Of a stretch of 5,364 bases of DNA, positions 1 to 5,364 are shown piece by piece; within the stretch, counting starts at the first letter, position 1; every line of letters begins with the position of its first letter. Under the pieces are notes generated by a model. It saw only the letters and a program-made list of their open reading frames with translations, ran no database searches and was not told the DNA's origin. The DNA lies in contig JAKAWF010000264.1 in assembly GCA_021817025.1 (NCBI GenBank), positions 1 to 5,364 of the forward strand, written 5' to 3'. The position numbers were made by a program, and so were the translations under genes. The stretch is from a bacterium. GTDB taxonomy: Bacteria; Chloroflexota; Dormibacteria; UBA8260; Bog-877.

Positions 1-135
1 GTCGATTGCCCCCAGCCGCTCGGCCCCGCGGTTCGACCGCCTCCACGGCGGCTTCCCTGAGAGCGGGATCAGTGCCAATGGCCACGCCGCTGGCCGGGGC
101 CCAGCTGCCAGGTGGCCGGGGGTGCTCGATGGCAG
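1..135. other. Left edge, no assignable gene
   Basis: No confident gene is seen here. The minus strand stays open from about position 131 to the left edge, and a GTG at 85-83 (minus) would begin a protein reading MAIGTDPALREAAVEAVE that leaves the window, so a divergently transcribed gene is possible. On the plus strand one frame is also open from the edge to a TAA at 159-161, but its translation is Ala/Pro/Gly/Arg-rich and shows no motif. Long open frames arise by chance in DNA this GC-rich, so neither frame is called as a gene. Confidence 0.25.
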
Positions 136-172
136 TTGGCCCCGCGGCTGACCGGACCTAAACTCAGAGTCA
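136..172 (+). promoter_or_regulatory. Probable promoter of the membrane-protein/glutaredoxin unit, leaderless type
   Basis: A -35-like TTGGCC at 136-141 is separated by 17 nt from a -10-like TAAACT at 159-164. The ATG of the next gene lies 8 nt after the last T of that box, so transcription starting 7-9 nt downstream of the -10 would begin at or next to the start codon. No purine-rich Shine-Dalgarno sequence is present at a usable distance. The spacing is textbook for a sigma-70 class promoter; leaderless initiation is inferred. Confidence 0.6.
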
Positions 173-808
173 ATGGGGACCGAGGGGACCGACAGCGCCG
201 AGAATGCCTCGATCAAGCGTCCCCAGCGCGGCCTGCGGCTGCCTCTGTCCCGCCTCGGCGCCGCCCGCCGCCGCCTCTGGCTCCGGGTGGCGATCTGGGC
301 CGGCGTGAGCATGGCCGGCCTGGCGTTGGGCTGGGGTTCCTTAGCCCTGGAGGTCGACTTCACAAACCAGTACCGGCGCGGCGGCGTCCTCAACGGCTGG
401 CAGAACCTCCTGCGCCAGGGGGCATCCTGGGAGATGCTGATCCCAGTCGCCATCGCCGGACTGCTGGCGTTCATCGGTTGGCTCAGGCTGGAGCCGGCCA
501 GACCGGAACCCAGCCTCGGCCTGGCCCGCATGGAGGCCGCGCCGGTGCATGTGTTGCGCGCCAGCCTCAACCGGGAACGCCGGGTGGTGACCGTGGTCCT
601 GGAGGTGGTCTTCGGCCTGGTGGTATTGGCGTGTGGCCGCTTCGTCGTCTACCTGGCGTGGGCCCTGGCCGGCAACCCCGTGGCGCGGTCCGCGCTGATG
701 GGCGTCTTCCTGGAGGCGCTGGTCTGGGCCCTGTGCGGGGGCAGCTTCTCCCTCTGGCGCCACCGCTACCTGGCCAAGCTCGACAGCTGGGGGGTCCATG
801 GCGGCTGA
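173..808 (+). CDS. Multi-pass membrane protein of unknown function
   Basis: The protein (211 residues) is not recognised. It starts with a polar tail (residues 1-37) rich in Arg and Lys, as expected of a cytoplasmic N-terminus. About four hydrophobic segments follow: 38-59, 88-106, 138-166 and 172-195. The loop 60-87 contains EVDF, NQY and GGVLNGWQN. A second polar stretch (107-137), rich in Pro and Arg, separates segments 2 and 3 and is probably cytoplasmic. The C-terminus is short and basic (RHRYLAKLD). Only two cysteines are seen (154 and 188), both in predicted membrane segments. No signal peptide, catalytic motif or known family signature is visible. The ATG at 173 is preferred because a -35/-10 pair ends 8 nt before it. 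The stop overlaps the next gene by 11 nt, which points to co-transcription and translational coupling with a small thiol-redox protein. A joint role in membrane or periplasmic thiol chemistry is possible but not shown. Confidence 0.8.
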   Translation: MGTEGTDSAENASIKRPQRGLRLPLSRLGAARRRLWLRVAIWAGVSMAGLALGWGSLALEVDFTNQYRRGGVLNGWQNLLRQGASWEMLIPVAIAGLLAFIGWLRLEPARPEPSLGLARMEAAPVHVLRASLNRERRVVTVVLEVVFGLVVLACGRFVVYLAWALAGNPVARSALMGVFLEALVWALCGGSFSLWRHRYLAKLDSWGVHGG

Positions 809-1055
809 GGTGCTGCGCTTGCTGGTCCGCCGCCAGTGTCACCTCTGCGAGCTGGTGCGAGGGCCTTTGGCCAACCTCACCGCCAGGGCCGGTGTGCCCC
901 TGCTGGAGCTGGACGTTGATGAGCACCCCCGACTGCGGCAGAGCTACTCGGAGCGAATTCCTGTGGTCTTGTGGCGGGACCGGGTGGTGGCGGAGGGCAG
1001 GTTTGACCCTCAGTCGGTGCTGGACGCCATCGGCCTCGGTCGTGGCAGCCGGTAG
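798..1055 (+). CDS. Small glutaredoxin-like (thioredoxin-fold, DUF836-type) protein
   Basis: This 85-residue protein has the layout of the small glutaredoxin/thioredoxin-like proteins common in high-GC bacteria. A beta strand (EVLRLLVRR) leads to a CxxC redox pair, Cys14-His-Leu-Cys17, at the start of a helix. A second strand follows (VPLLELDVDEHP, residues 33-44), then an Arg-Ile-Pro-Val-Val segment with the cis-proline at Pro55. A final strand (DRVVAEGRF, 61-69) and short helix (PQSVLDAIG) complete the fold. The cis-Pro and CxxC are the residues that form the dithiol active site in this fold, so a cytoplasmic thiol-disulfide oxidoreductase or reductase partner is likely. There is no signal peptide. 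The ATG at 798 lies inside the end of the upstream membrane-protein gene (11-nt overlap). A run of six G at 789-794 is only 3 nt from the ATG, too close for a normal ribosome site, so re-initiation after the upstream gene is the likely route of translation. The physiological substrate cannot be told from sequence. Confidence 0.85.
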   Translation: MAAEVLRLLVRRQCHLCELVRGPLANLTARAGVPLLELDVDEHPRLRQSYSERIPVVLWRDRVVAEGRFDPQSVLDAIGLGRGSR

Positions 1056-1071
1056 CGGCTCCTCCACGATC

Positions 1072-1102
1072 CGGTGACGAGCGCGGCCGGCGGCGCTCAC
1101 CG
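1072..1102. other. Imperfect GC-rich hairpin between two genes
   Basis: CGGTG at 1072-1076 pairs with CACCG at 1098-1102. AGCGC at 1080-1084 pairs with GCGCT at 1093-1097, around an 8-nt loop, with a 3-nt bulge (ACG, 1077-1079) on the left arm. No T-run follows, so it is not a canonical intrinsic terminator. It lies 17 nt after the glutaredoxin stop and just upstream of the -10-like box of the next gene. It could weakly terminate or stabilise the upstream transcript, or be a chance fold in GC-rich DNA. Confidence 0.35.
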
Positions 1103-1106
1103 AGGC

Positions 1107-1119
1107 TAGACTGCAGGCC
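1107..1119 (+). promoter_or_regulatory. -10-like box for a leaderless start of the glycosyltransferase gene
   Basis: TAGACT at 1107-1112 fits TANNNT and ends 7 nt before the ATG at 1120. This is nearly the same spacing as at the first promoter of the window. No recognisable -35 hexamer is seen 16-18 nt upstream (that stretch is all G and C), and no Shine-Dalgarno sequence is found. If used, the glycosyltransferase gene has its own promoter and is not only read through from the two upstream genes. Confidence 0.5.
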
Positions 1120-2682
1120 ATGCCGCGCCGTCGGTCCGCCCCGCAACCAACTCCCATCGAACTCTCGGTGGTGATTCCGACTCGTAATGAGGCGGGCAAC
1201 GTGCCCCTCCTCCTGCAGCGGCTGCGCGCCTCCCTGGCCGAGATCTCGTTCGAGATCCTGTTCGTCGACGACAGCGATGACTCCACCCCGCAGCTGCTGC
1301 GCGCGATCTCCAGCAAGGACCGCCGGGTGCGGGTCCTGCACCGAGTCCCCGCCGGCCGCTCCGGCGGGCTCAGCACAGCGGTGGTGCTGGGCCTGGCCCA
1401 GGCTCACGGCCGGGTGGTCTGCGTCATGGACGGAGACCTCCAACACCCCCCCGAGGCGATCCCACAACTGCTCCTTGCGGAACGCGCCGGCGCCGACGTG
1501 GTGGTCGCCAGCCGCTACATCAAGGGCGGCAGCCGCCAGGGCCTCGGGGGAGGCTTCCGGCGTCTGGTGTCCCGGGGAGCGACCCTGCTGGCGCAGGCGA
1601 TCTTCAGCGAGGCCCGGGCCAGCACCGACCCACTGGCCGGCTTCTTCCTCTGCCGCTCAGCCCTGCTGGCCGGTCTGGAGTTCCGCCCCGTCGGATTCAA
1701 GATCCTGCTGGAGCTGCTGGTCTGCTCCGAGGGCGCCACCGTGGTCGACGTTCCGCTCAGCTTCCAAGTTCGTGGCGCCGGCAAGAGCAAGGCCACCGCC
1801 GCTCAGGGCTGGCTCTACATCCGCCATCTCTGGTCACTGGTCCGAGATGTCCCCGGCAGCGCCCGGCGCTGGAAGTTCGCCACGGTTGGAGTCAGCGGTC
1901 TGCTCCTGCTGCTGGCGGTCCTGGAGTTCTGCGGGGTCGTGCTCGGCTGGCCCGCTCTGGCCGCCTGGGGCCTGGCCTTCACGCTTTCCCTGGGGTGGAA
2001 CTTCACCCTCAACCTGCGGCTCACCTTTGCCGACGCCCGCCGCGAACGCTATCCTCTGATGCGACGTTACATCGGCTCGGCGCTGACTGCGGGGGGAGCC
2101 CAGCTGATGGTCTTTCTGGGCCTGGTGGGGCTCAAACTACCGCTGCTGGTGGACGGCCTGCTGGCGGCGCTCGTGGGCATGGCTGTCAACGCCACTCTCA
2201 GCTTGCAGTTGGTCCGCCGGCGGCGCCGCCACCTGCCCCAGCCGATCGGGCTCGAGCCCCTGCTCAACCGTCTGGCCAGGGCCAGCCGGGCCGAGCTGGC
2301 AGCCCTCGTGGGTGAGGACCAGCGGGCGATCCTGGTCAGACCCGAGGGCGAATACAAGATGACTCCGCTGGTGCGTGACCTCTGCCGCCGGGCGGCCTCC
2401 ACCGGAGTGCCGGTCCTGTGGACCGAGCCGCCTTCCAGCCGGCCCCAGGCGCGTACCAATGTGGAGTTGACCTCGATCATGGTGCTGCCCGTCACCGCCC
2501 TCCGTCCATCCTCCTTGTTGAAGGTGGTGCTCCACCGGCACAGCCGGACCGCCTTCAGCCCTCAGGATCTGGAGGCTGCGATGCGCCAGCTGCAGCGGTT
2601 GGGCCGTTTCAGGGAGGTCGAGGCTCCGCCCCGGCACCGACCACGACCTGAGATTCTCGCTCAGGCCGATCCCGCCCGGTAA
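1120..2682 (+). CDS. Polyprenyl-phosphate glycosyltransferase: GT2 (DPM1-like) + GtrA + C-terminal GAF-like domain
   Basis: This 520-residue protein has three parts. Residues 13-245 are a family 2 glycosyltransferase of the dolichol-phosphate mannose synthase type. They show VVIPTRNEAGN (17-27), the nucleotide-binding Asp pair in FVDDS (48-52), and the metal-binding DGD (Asp104, Asp106) in MDGDLQHPPE. SRY (131-133), DPLAGFF (170-176), FKILLELL (193-200) and VPLSFQVRGAGKSKA (211-225) match the acceptor-side motifs of this family. Residues 249-366 form a GtrA-type domain with four membrane helices (about 251-275, 278-297, 314-337, 340-364) and the internal repeat NFTLN/NATLS. Basic clusters RRER and RRRRRRH place the N-terminus, middle loop and C-terminus in the cytoplasm. 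Residues about 378-495 read as a GAF domain: TGVPVLW, a strand IMVLPV, and the terminal FSPQDLEAAMRQL. The enzyme probably moves hexose from a nucleotide sugar to polyprenyl phosphate at the inner face of the membrane, with GtrA assisting translocation. The GAF part is presumably regulatory. GT2-GtrA fusions are common; the GAF addition is unusual as far as I know. Sugar and acceptor cannot be read from sequence. Confidence 0.9.
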   Translation: MPRRRSAPQPTPIELSVVIPTRNEAGNVPLLLQRLRASLAEISFEILFVDDSDDSTPQLLRAISSKDRRVRVLHRVPAGRSGGLSTAVVLGLAQAHGRVVCVMDGDLQHPPEAIPQLLLAERAGADVVVASRYIKGGSRQGLGGGFRRLVSRGATLLAQAIFSEARASTDPLAGFFLCRSALLAGLEFRPVGFKILLELLVCSEGATVVDVPLSFQVRGAGKSKATAAQGWLYIRHLWSLVRDVPGSARRWKFATVGVSGLLLLLAVLEFCGVVLGWPALAAWGLAFTLSLGWNFTLNLRLTFADARRERYPLMRRYIGSALTAGGAQLMVFLGLVGLKLPLLVDGLLAALVGMAVNATLSLQLVRRRRRHLPQPIGLEPLLNRLARASRAELAALVGEDQRAILVRPEGEYKMTPLVRDLCRRAASTGVPVLWTEPPSSRPQARTNVELTSIMVLPVTALRPSSLLKVVLHRHSRTAFSPQDLEAAMRQLQRLGRFREVEAPPRHRPRPEILAQADPAR

Positions 2683-2693
2683 TTCGCCACCGG

Positions 2694-2709
2694 TTGGCCC
2701 CTGGGCCAA
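2694..2709. promoter_or_regulatory. Perfect inverted repeat upstream of the transporter gene, possible operator
   Basis: The arms TTGGCCC (2694-2700) and GGGCCAA (2703-2709) are exact reverse complements separated by CT. The dyad sits between the stop of the glycosyltransferase gene and the -10-like box of the transporter, covering where a -35 element would lie (about 2699-2704). A repressor site is therefore plausible. As RNA it would make a 6-bp stem with a 4-nt loop, but no T-run follows, so termination is unlikely. The 9-mer GTTGGCCCC also occurs at 135-143, at the -35 of the first promoter. Confidence 0.4.
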
Positions 2710-2721
2710 GCCCGCTTCCCC

Positions 2722-2734
2722 TACCGTTGTGAGG
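2722..2734 (+). promoter_or_regulatory. -10-like box for a leaderless start of the transporter gene
   Basis: TACCGT at 2722-2727 fits TANNNT and lies 7 nt before a GTG at 2735, matching the 7-8 nt spacing seen for the other two plus-strand units. It is only 1 nt from the alternative GTG at 2729. No clear -35 hexamer stands 16-18 nt upstream; a TTGGCC inside the inverted repeat is 22 nt away, which is too far. The assignment rests on the shared spacing rule. Confidence 0.45.
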
Positions 2735-3691
2735 GTGTTGACCAGGGCTCCCAGAAGGCACATTCCAGCGCTGCTGCTGCCGGTGCGCCACCGCCTGCTG
2801 GCGTGGGTGGTCCTGGCCGCCTTGGTCGGGGTGGCGGTCCCCCAGAGCTCCGCCACCCTCTCGGCGCTGGTACCTGTGTTCTTGGCGGGCCAGGTCTTGG
2901 GGGTGGCCCTCAACCTGACCCCCGGGGAGGTCCGGGCCGCATTTCGTGACGCTCCGCTGGCGGGGCTGGCGCTGCTGGGGCAATGGACCCTCCTCCCGGG
3001 CCTGGGGCTGCTGCTCCACCTGCTGGCACCGACCCCGGTGCTGGCGGACGGCATCGTCATATGCGCGGTGGCTCCGGCGGAGATCACCAGCGCCCTGATG
3101 GCCACCATCGCCGGGGGGGATGCCGCCCTGGCGACCGCCTGCATGGCGGGCTCCCTCGCCCTGGCGACTGTGCTGACTCCGTTCTGGCTCACGGTCGGGC
3201 TGGGGGCTAGGGCCAGGATCGACCCCGGGCCGCTGGCCCTGGAGCTGGCCGTCTCGGTGCTGCTGCCGCTGATCGTGGGGGTCAGCCTGCGGGCGAGGTT
3301 CCCCATAGTCGCCCGCTGGCACCACCTGTGGTTGGACATGAGCGCCGTGTGCCTGGTCCTGGTGGTGCTGGCGGGCACCGCCAGCGCCCGCTCGGTGCTG
3401 CTCTCCACCGCGGTCCTGGCGATGCTGCCGCTGGTGCTGGGACTGCTGCTGGGCGGGGGTGCGGTCGGCTGGGGACTCGGCAGAGCGCTGCGGCTCAACC
3501 ACCGCAAGGCGGCCGCTATCGGCTTCCCGATTGGAATCAGAGAGTTCGGGGTGGCGATCGCGGTGGCGGTGGCGGTGGCGCCCCGGGCGGCTGCGGTCGC
3601 CGGCGTCTACGGGATTGTCATGGTGGCTCTGACCGGGACCCTGGCCACCTGGATGGGAAGGCGCCGGAGCCACGTGGCGACGACCGGCTGA
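2735..3691 (+). CDS. Bile acid:sodium symporter (BASS/SBF) family membrane transporter, sodium-site variant
   Basis: This 318-residue integral membrane protein has about ten hydrophobic segments (roughly 21-36, 42-59, 75-97, 104-126, 131-156, 168-185, 200-216, 221-249, 259-282, 287-307), the normal count and length for this family. Family landmarks are NLTPGEVRAAF after segment 2, GQWTLLPGLGLLL in segment 3 (Gln83 is the usual sodium-site Gln), and P-x-E-I-T-S-A-L-M-x-x-I-A-G-G-D (residues 114-129) in the first crossover motif. GIREFGVAIA in the second crossover motif (267-276) is the other. In classical members these crossover motifs read like GG-x-x-SN and E-x-G-x-QN. Here the Asn after Ser119 is Ala120, the second-motif Glu is Pro265, and Gln-Asn is Arg269-Glu270. 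The fold is clear, but coupling to sodium and the substrate are uncertain; a bile acid is not implied. GTG 2735 is chosen because a -10-like box lies 7 nt upstream; the in-frame GTG at 2729 would add two residues. No Shine-Dalgarno sequence is evident. The gene ends 16 nt from the convergent polymerase gene. Confidence 0.85.
   Translation: MLTRAPRRHIPALLLPVRHRLLAWVVLAALVGVAVPQSSATLSALVPVFLAGQVLGVALNLTPGEVRAAFRDAPLAGLALLGQWTLLPGLGLLLHLLAPTPVLADGIVICAVAPAEITSALMATIAGGDAALATACMAGSLALATVLTPFWLTVGLGARARIDPGPLALELAVSVLLPLIVGVSLRARFPIVARWHHLWLDMSAVCLVLVVLAGTASARSVLLSTAVLAMLPLVLGLLLGGGAVGWGLGRALRLNHRKAAAIGFPIGIREFGVAIAVAVAVAPRAAAVAGVYGIVMVALTGTLATWMGRRRSHVATTG
3562..3579 (+). repeat. Three tandem copies of GGTGGC inside the transporter gene
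   Basis: Three perfect GGTGGC units stand in a row, with a further copy at 3550-3555. They encode alternating Ala-Val in membrane segment 9, just after the second crossover motif. Because the unit is a multiple of three, copy changes would add or remove Val-Ala pairs without a frameshift. This is most simply explained by the amino-acid composition of the helix. Confidence 0.6.
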
Positions 3692-3707
3692 CGACCTCGG
3701 CCCCCGC

Positions 3708-5364
3708 TCAGTGGTAGTCGTGAGAGACCCGCGGGAGCGAGGCGGACGGCGGTCTCACCCCCGGCGGGGCCAGCAGCCGTTCCACCAGCAAGCTCGCCAC
3801 TCCGTCGGCGGCCCTCACCACCCCCTCGGCGCACAGCCAGTCCTCATGGCTGGCCAGGGTTCGGTTGTGCCAGTAGACCTCGGGGGAGAAGACCAGGTCC
3901 AGATGGCCGGTCTCGTCGGCCAGAGTGAAGAAACGCATGCCGCGGGCGGAGTGCGGGGCCTGCCGGGTGATCACCAGACCAGCCACCCGCAGCCGGCGGT
4001 CTGGGGCAGAGGAGCGCGCCTCCGCCAGGGGCACCACTCCCAGCTCGACAAGCTGGGGGCGCAGGAGTGAGGCTGGATGCGGGCCGGTGGTCAGCGCCAT
4101 GACCCGGTAATCGGTGAGGACCCGCTCCGTCAGGGACAGCTCGGGAAGCGCCGGAGCAGGCGCCGGCAGGGGAAGCAACTCCTCCTGGGTTGGTCCGGCA
4201 CGCCCCCGCTCGGCCTTCCCCCTGCCCCCAAGTCTCCCCGCCAGCTCATCCTCCAGCGCCTTCAGCCGCCACAGCAGCTTCCGGCGAGGCTCCCCGAAGC
4301 CGTCCAACGCCCCCACCAGCACCAGCGAGTCGAGCACCGAACGGGGAATCCCGGTGCGGCGCCAGAAGTCCTCAGGAGAGGCGTACTCCCCGAGTGCGCG
4401 CATTTGGTCGAGGTGCTCCTGCAACGCCTGACCCACTCCCTTCACGTAGTTGAAGCCCAGCCGGACCGCCAGTCCGTCCAAGCCATCCCCAGCCTCGAGC
4501 CGGCAGCGAGCCCGACTGCGGTTGACATCCACCGGCAGCACCCTGACCCCCCGCCGCCTGGCGTCGTCCACCAGTACCGAGGGATGGTAGAAGCCCATCG
4601 GCTGATGGTTGAGCAGCCCCACCAGATAGGCGGCGGGATGGTGGAGCCGGAGCCAGGCGGTCTCGTAGGCGGTGCGCGCGAAGGCGGCCGCGTGGCTGCG
4701 GCAGAAGCCGAAGGCGGCAAACCCGCGCACGGCCTCAAAGAGCTGGCCGGCCACCGCCCCCGGGACCGCGCGCGCCTGGCAGCCAAACAGGAAGTCCCTC
4801 TCCAGAGAGGCCATCTCCACCCGCGAGCGATGCCGGTTCATGGCCCGCCGGAAGCGATCCGCCTGGCCGGCGCTGAAGCCGGCCACCCGCATCGCGATCT
4901 CCATGATCTGCTCTTGGTAGAGGATCACTCCCAGGGTGTCCTTGAGGATCGGCTCCAGCAGTGGGTGCAGGTAGGTGACCGCCTCCCGGCCCTGGCGGCG
5001 GCGCAGGTAGGGGTGCACCGCGTGTCCCTGGATCGGGCCAGGACGGATGAGCGCAACCTCGACCACCAGATCGTTGAACTCTCTGGGCCTGGCCCGGGGC
5101 AGGGTCTGCTGCTGCGCTCTGGACTCGATCTGAAAGACTCCGATGGTGTCCGCCCGAGAGCACATCTCGTAGACCTCAGGGTCGGCCAGGTCCAGCTGTT
5201 CTAGGTCCGGCCGTTGCCCGGTCACCCGCGCCAGTTCGGTCAAGGTCTCGTCAACCACCGAGAGGGTGCGCAGGCCCAGGAGGTCGATCTTGATCAGCCC
5301 CAGGTCCTCGACATCGTCCTTGTCGAACTGCACCACCACTCGGCCTGGTTTGGCGGCACGCTCC
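3708..5364 (-). CDS. dnaE2: Error-prone DNA polymerase III alpha subunit DnaE2 (ImuC), C-terminal half, 5' end outside window
   Basis: About 552 residues are visible. The gene enters at the right edge in frame and has no start here; the GTG at 5339-5337 is internal, because ERAAKPGR precedes it in frame. Full-length members run to about 1000-1100 residues, so roughly half is missing. The visible part begins with VVVQFDKDDVEDLGLIKIDLLGL, where the Asp of KID (codon 5285-5283) corresponds to the third catalytic aspartate of C-family polymerases. Next come VFQIESRAQQ, IRPGPIQG, GVILYQEQIMEIA, FRRAM and GFCRSHAAAFA. The stretch HHPAAYLVGLLNHQPMGFY is a strong DnaE2 signature, followed by VLPVDVN. 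The helix-hairpin-helix region (SLVLVGALDGFG) and an OB-fold (LRVAGLVITRQ, FFTLADETG) come next. The C-terminus SHDYH resembles the usual SRDFH ending, so the 3' end looks intact. In characterised systems DnaE2 does mutagenic translesion synthesis with ImuA/ImuB under SOS control; neither partner nor promoter is in view. It is convergent with the transporter gene. Confidence 0.95.
   Translation of the reverse strand, partial: ERAAKPGRVVVQFDKDDVEDLGLIKIDLLGLRTLSVVDETLTELARVTGQRPDLEQLDLADPEVYEMCSRADTIGVFQIESRAQQQTLPRARPREFNDLVVEVALIRPGPIQGHAVHPYLRRRQGREAVTYLHPLLEPILKDTLGVILYQEQIMEIAMRVAGFSAGQADRFRRAMNRHRSRVEMASLERDFLFGCQARAVPGAVAGQLFEAVRGFAAFGFCRSHAAAFARTAYETAWLRLHHPAAYLVGLLNHQPMGFYHPSVLVDDARRRGVRVLPVDVNRSRARCRLEAGDGLDGLAVRLGFNYVKGVGQALQEHLDQMRALGEYASPEDFWRRTGIPRSVLDSLVLVGALDGFGEPRRKLLWRLKALEDELAGRLGGRGKAERGRAGPTQEELLPLPAPAPALPELSLTERVLTDYRVMALTTGPHPASLLRPQLVELGVVPLAEARSSAPDRRLRVAGLVITRQAPHSARGMRFFTLADETGHLDLVFSPEVYWHNRTLASHEDWLCAEGVVRAADGVASLLVERLLAPPGVRPPSASLPRVSHDYH

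Noticed and set aside
1446..1452. Run of seven C in the catalytic DGDLQHPP region, considered as a slippage or phase-variation site
   Set aside because: Seven C is short for such a switch, it encodes conserved family residues, and similar runs (for example seven G at 3113-3119) are expected at this base composition.
567..1467. Long minus-strand open frames across the membrane-protein, glutaredoxin and glycosyltransferase genes
   Set aside because: They overlap well-supported plus-strand genes, their translations are Arg/Pro/Gly-rich with no motif, and such antisense frames are expected in very GC-rich coding DNA.
2137..3673. Two long minus-strand open frames (456 and 354 codons) across the transporter gene
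   Set aside because: The translations are Gln/His/Ser/Arg-rich without domain character, while the plus-strand frame gives a clear ten-segment transporter.
3691..3721. Possible bidirectional terminator between the convergent transporter and dnaE2 genes (ACGAC/GTCGT arms)
   Set aside because: Only 5 bp pair across a 21-nt loop and there is no T-run on either side, so it is not better than chance.
4077..5204. 375-codon plus-strand open frame opposite dnaE2
   Set aside because: It is the complement of an unmistakable DnaE2 reading frame and has no recognisable domain.
5337..5339. GTG as the start codon of the polymerase gene
   Set aside because: The frame continues upstream to the window edge with family-typical sequence (ERAAKPGR), so this is an internal Val codon of a gene cut by the edge.

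Overview
The window is a gene-dense, very GC-rich stretch (roughly 70 percent GC by eye) of a bacterial chromosome. It holds four genes on the plus strand, followed by the C-terminal half of a convergent minus-strand gene that runs off the right edge. No RNA gene, insertion sequence, CRISPR array or intact mobile element was seen. High GC, Shine-Dalgarno-poor starts and TANNNT boxes 7-8 nt before the start codons suggest a lineage that uses leaderless transcripts. Actinobacteria or a related high-GC terrabacterial phylum (Dormibacterota- or Chloroflexota-like) would fit, but this is inference from style and not from a marker gene.

Layout. Positions 1-172 hold no convincing gene; a fragment of a divergent gene is possible at the left edge, and a promoter sits at 136-172. 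A two-gene unit follows: an unrecognised membrane protein with about four membrane segments (173-808) and, overlapping its end by 11 nt, an 85-residue glutaredoxin-like protein with a CHLC redox motif (798-1055). After a 64-nt gap with an imperfect hairpin and a -10-like box comes a 520-residue three-part protein (1120-2682). It has a dolichyl/polyprenyl-phosphate sugar synthase-type GT2 domain, a four-helix GtrA-type membrane domain, and a C-terminal soluble domain that reads as a degenerate GAF domain. A 46-nt gap with a perfect inverted repeat separates it from a bile acid:sodium symporter (BASS/SBF) family transporter (2735-3691) in which several classical sodium-site residues are changed. 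Only 16 nt further on, the minus-strand gene for an error-prone DNA polymerase III alpha subunit (DnaE2/ImuC) ends.

The genes do not form one obvious pathway. The GT2-GtrA protein would load a sugar onto a polyprenyl phosphate and help it across the membrane for envelope glycosylation. The transporter would move an organic anion or similar small solute, and DnaE2 belongs to damage-tolerance mutagenesis. The two points most worth a second look are the GT2-GtrA-GAF architecture, which suggests ligand or redox control of an envelope glycosylation enzyme, and the repeated TANNNT-N7/8-start arrangement in front of three plus-strand transcription units.
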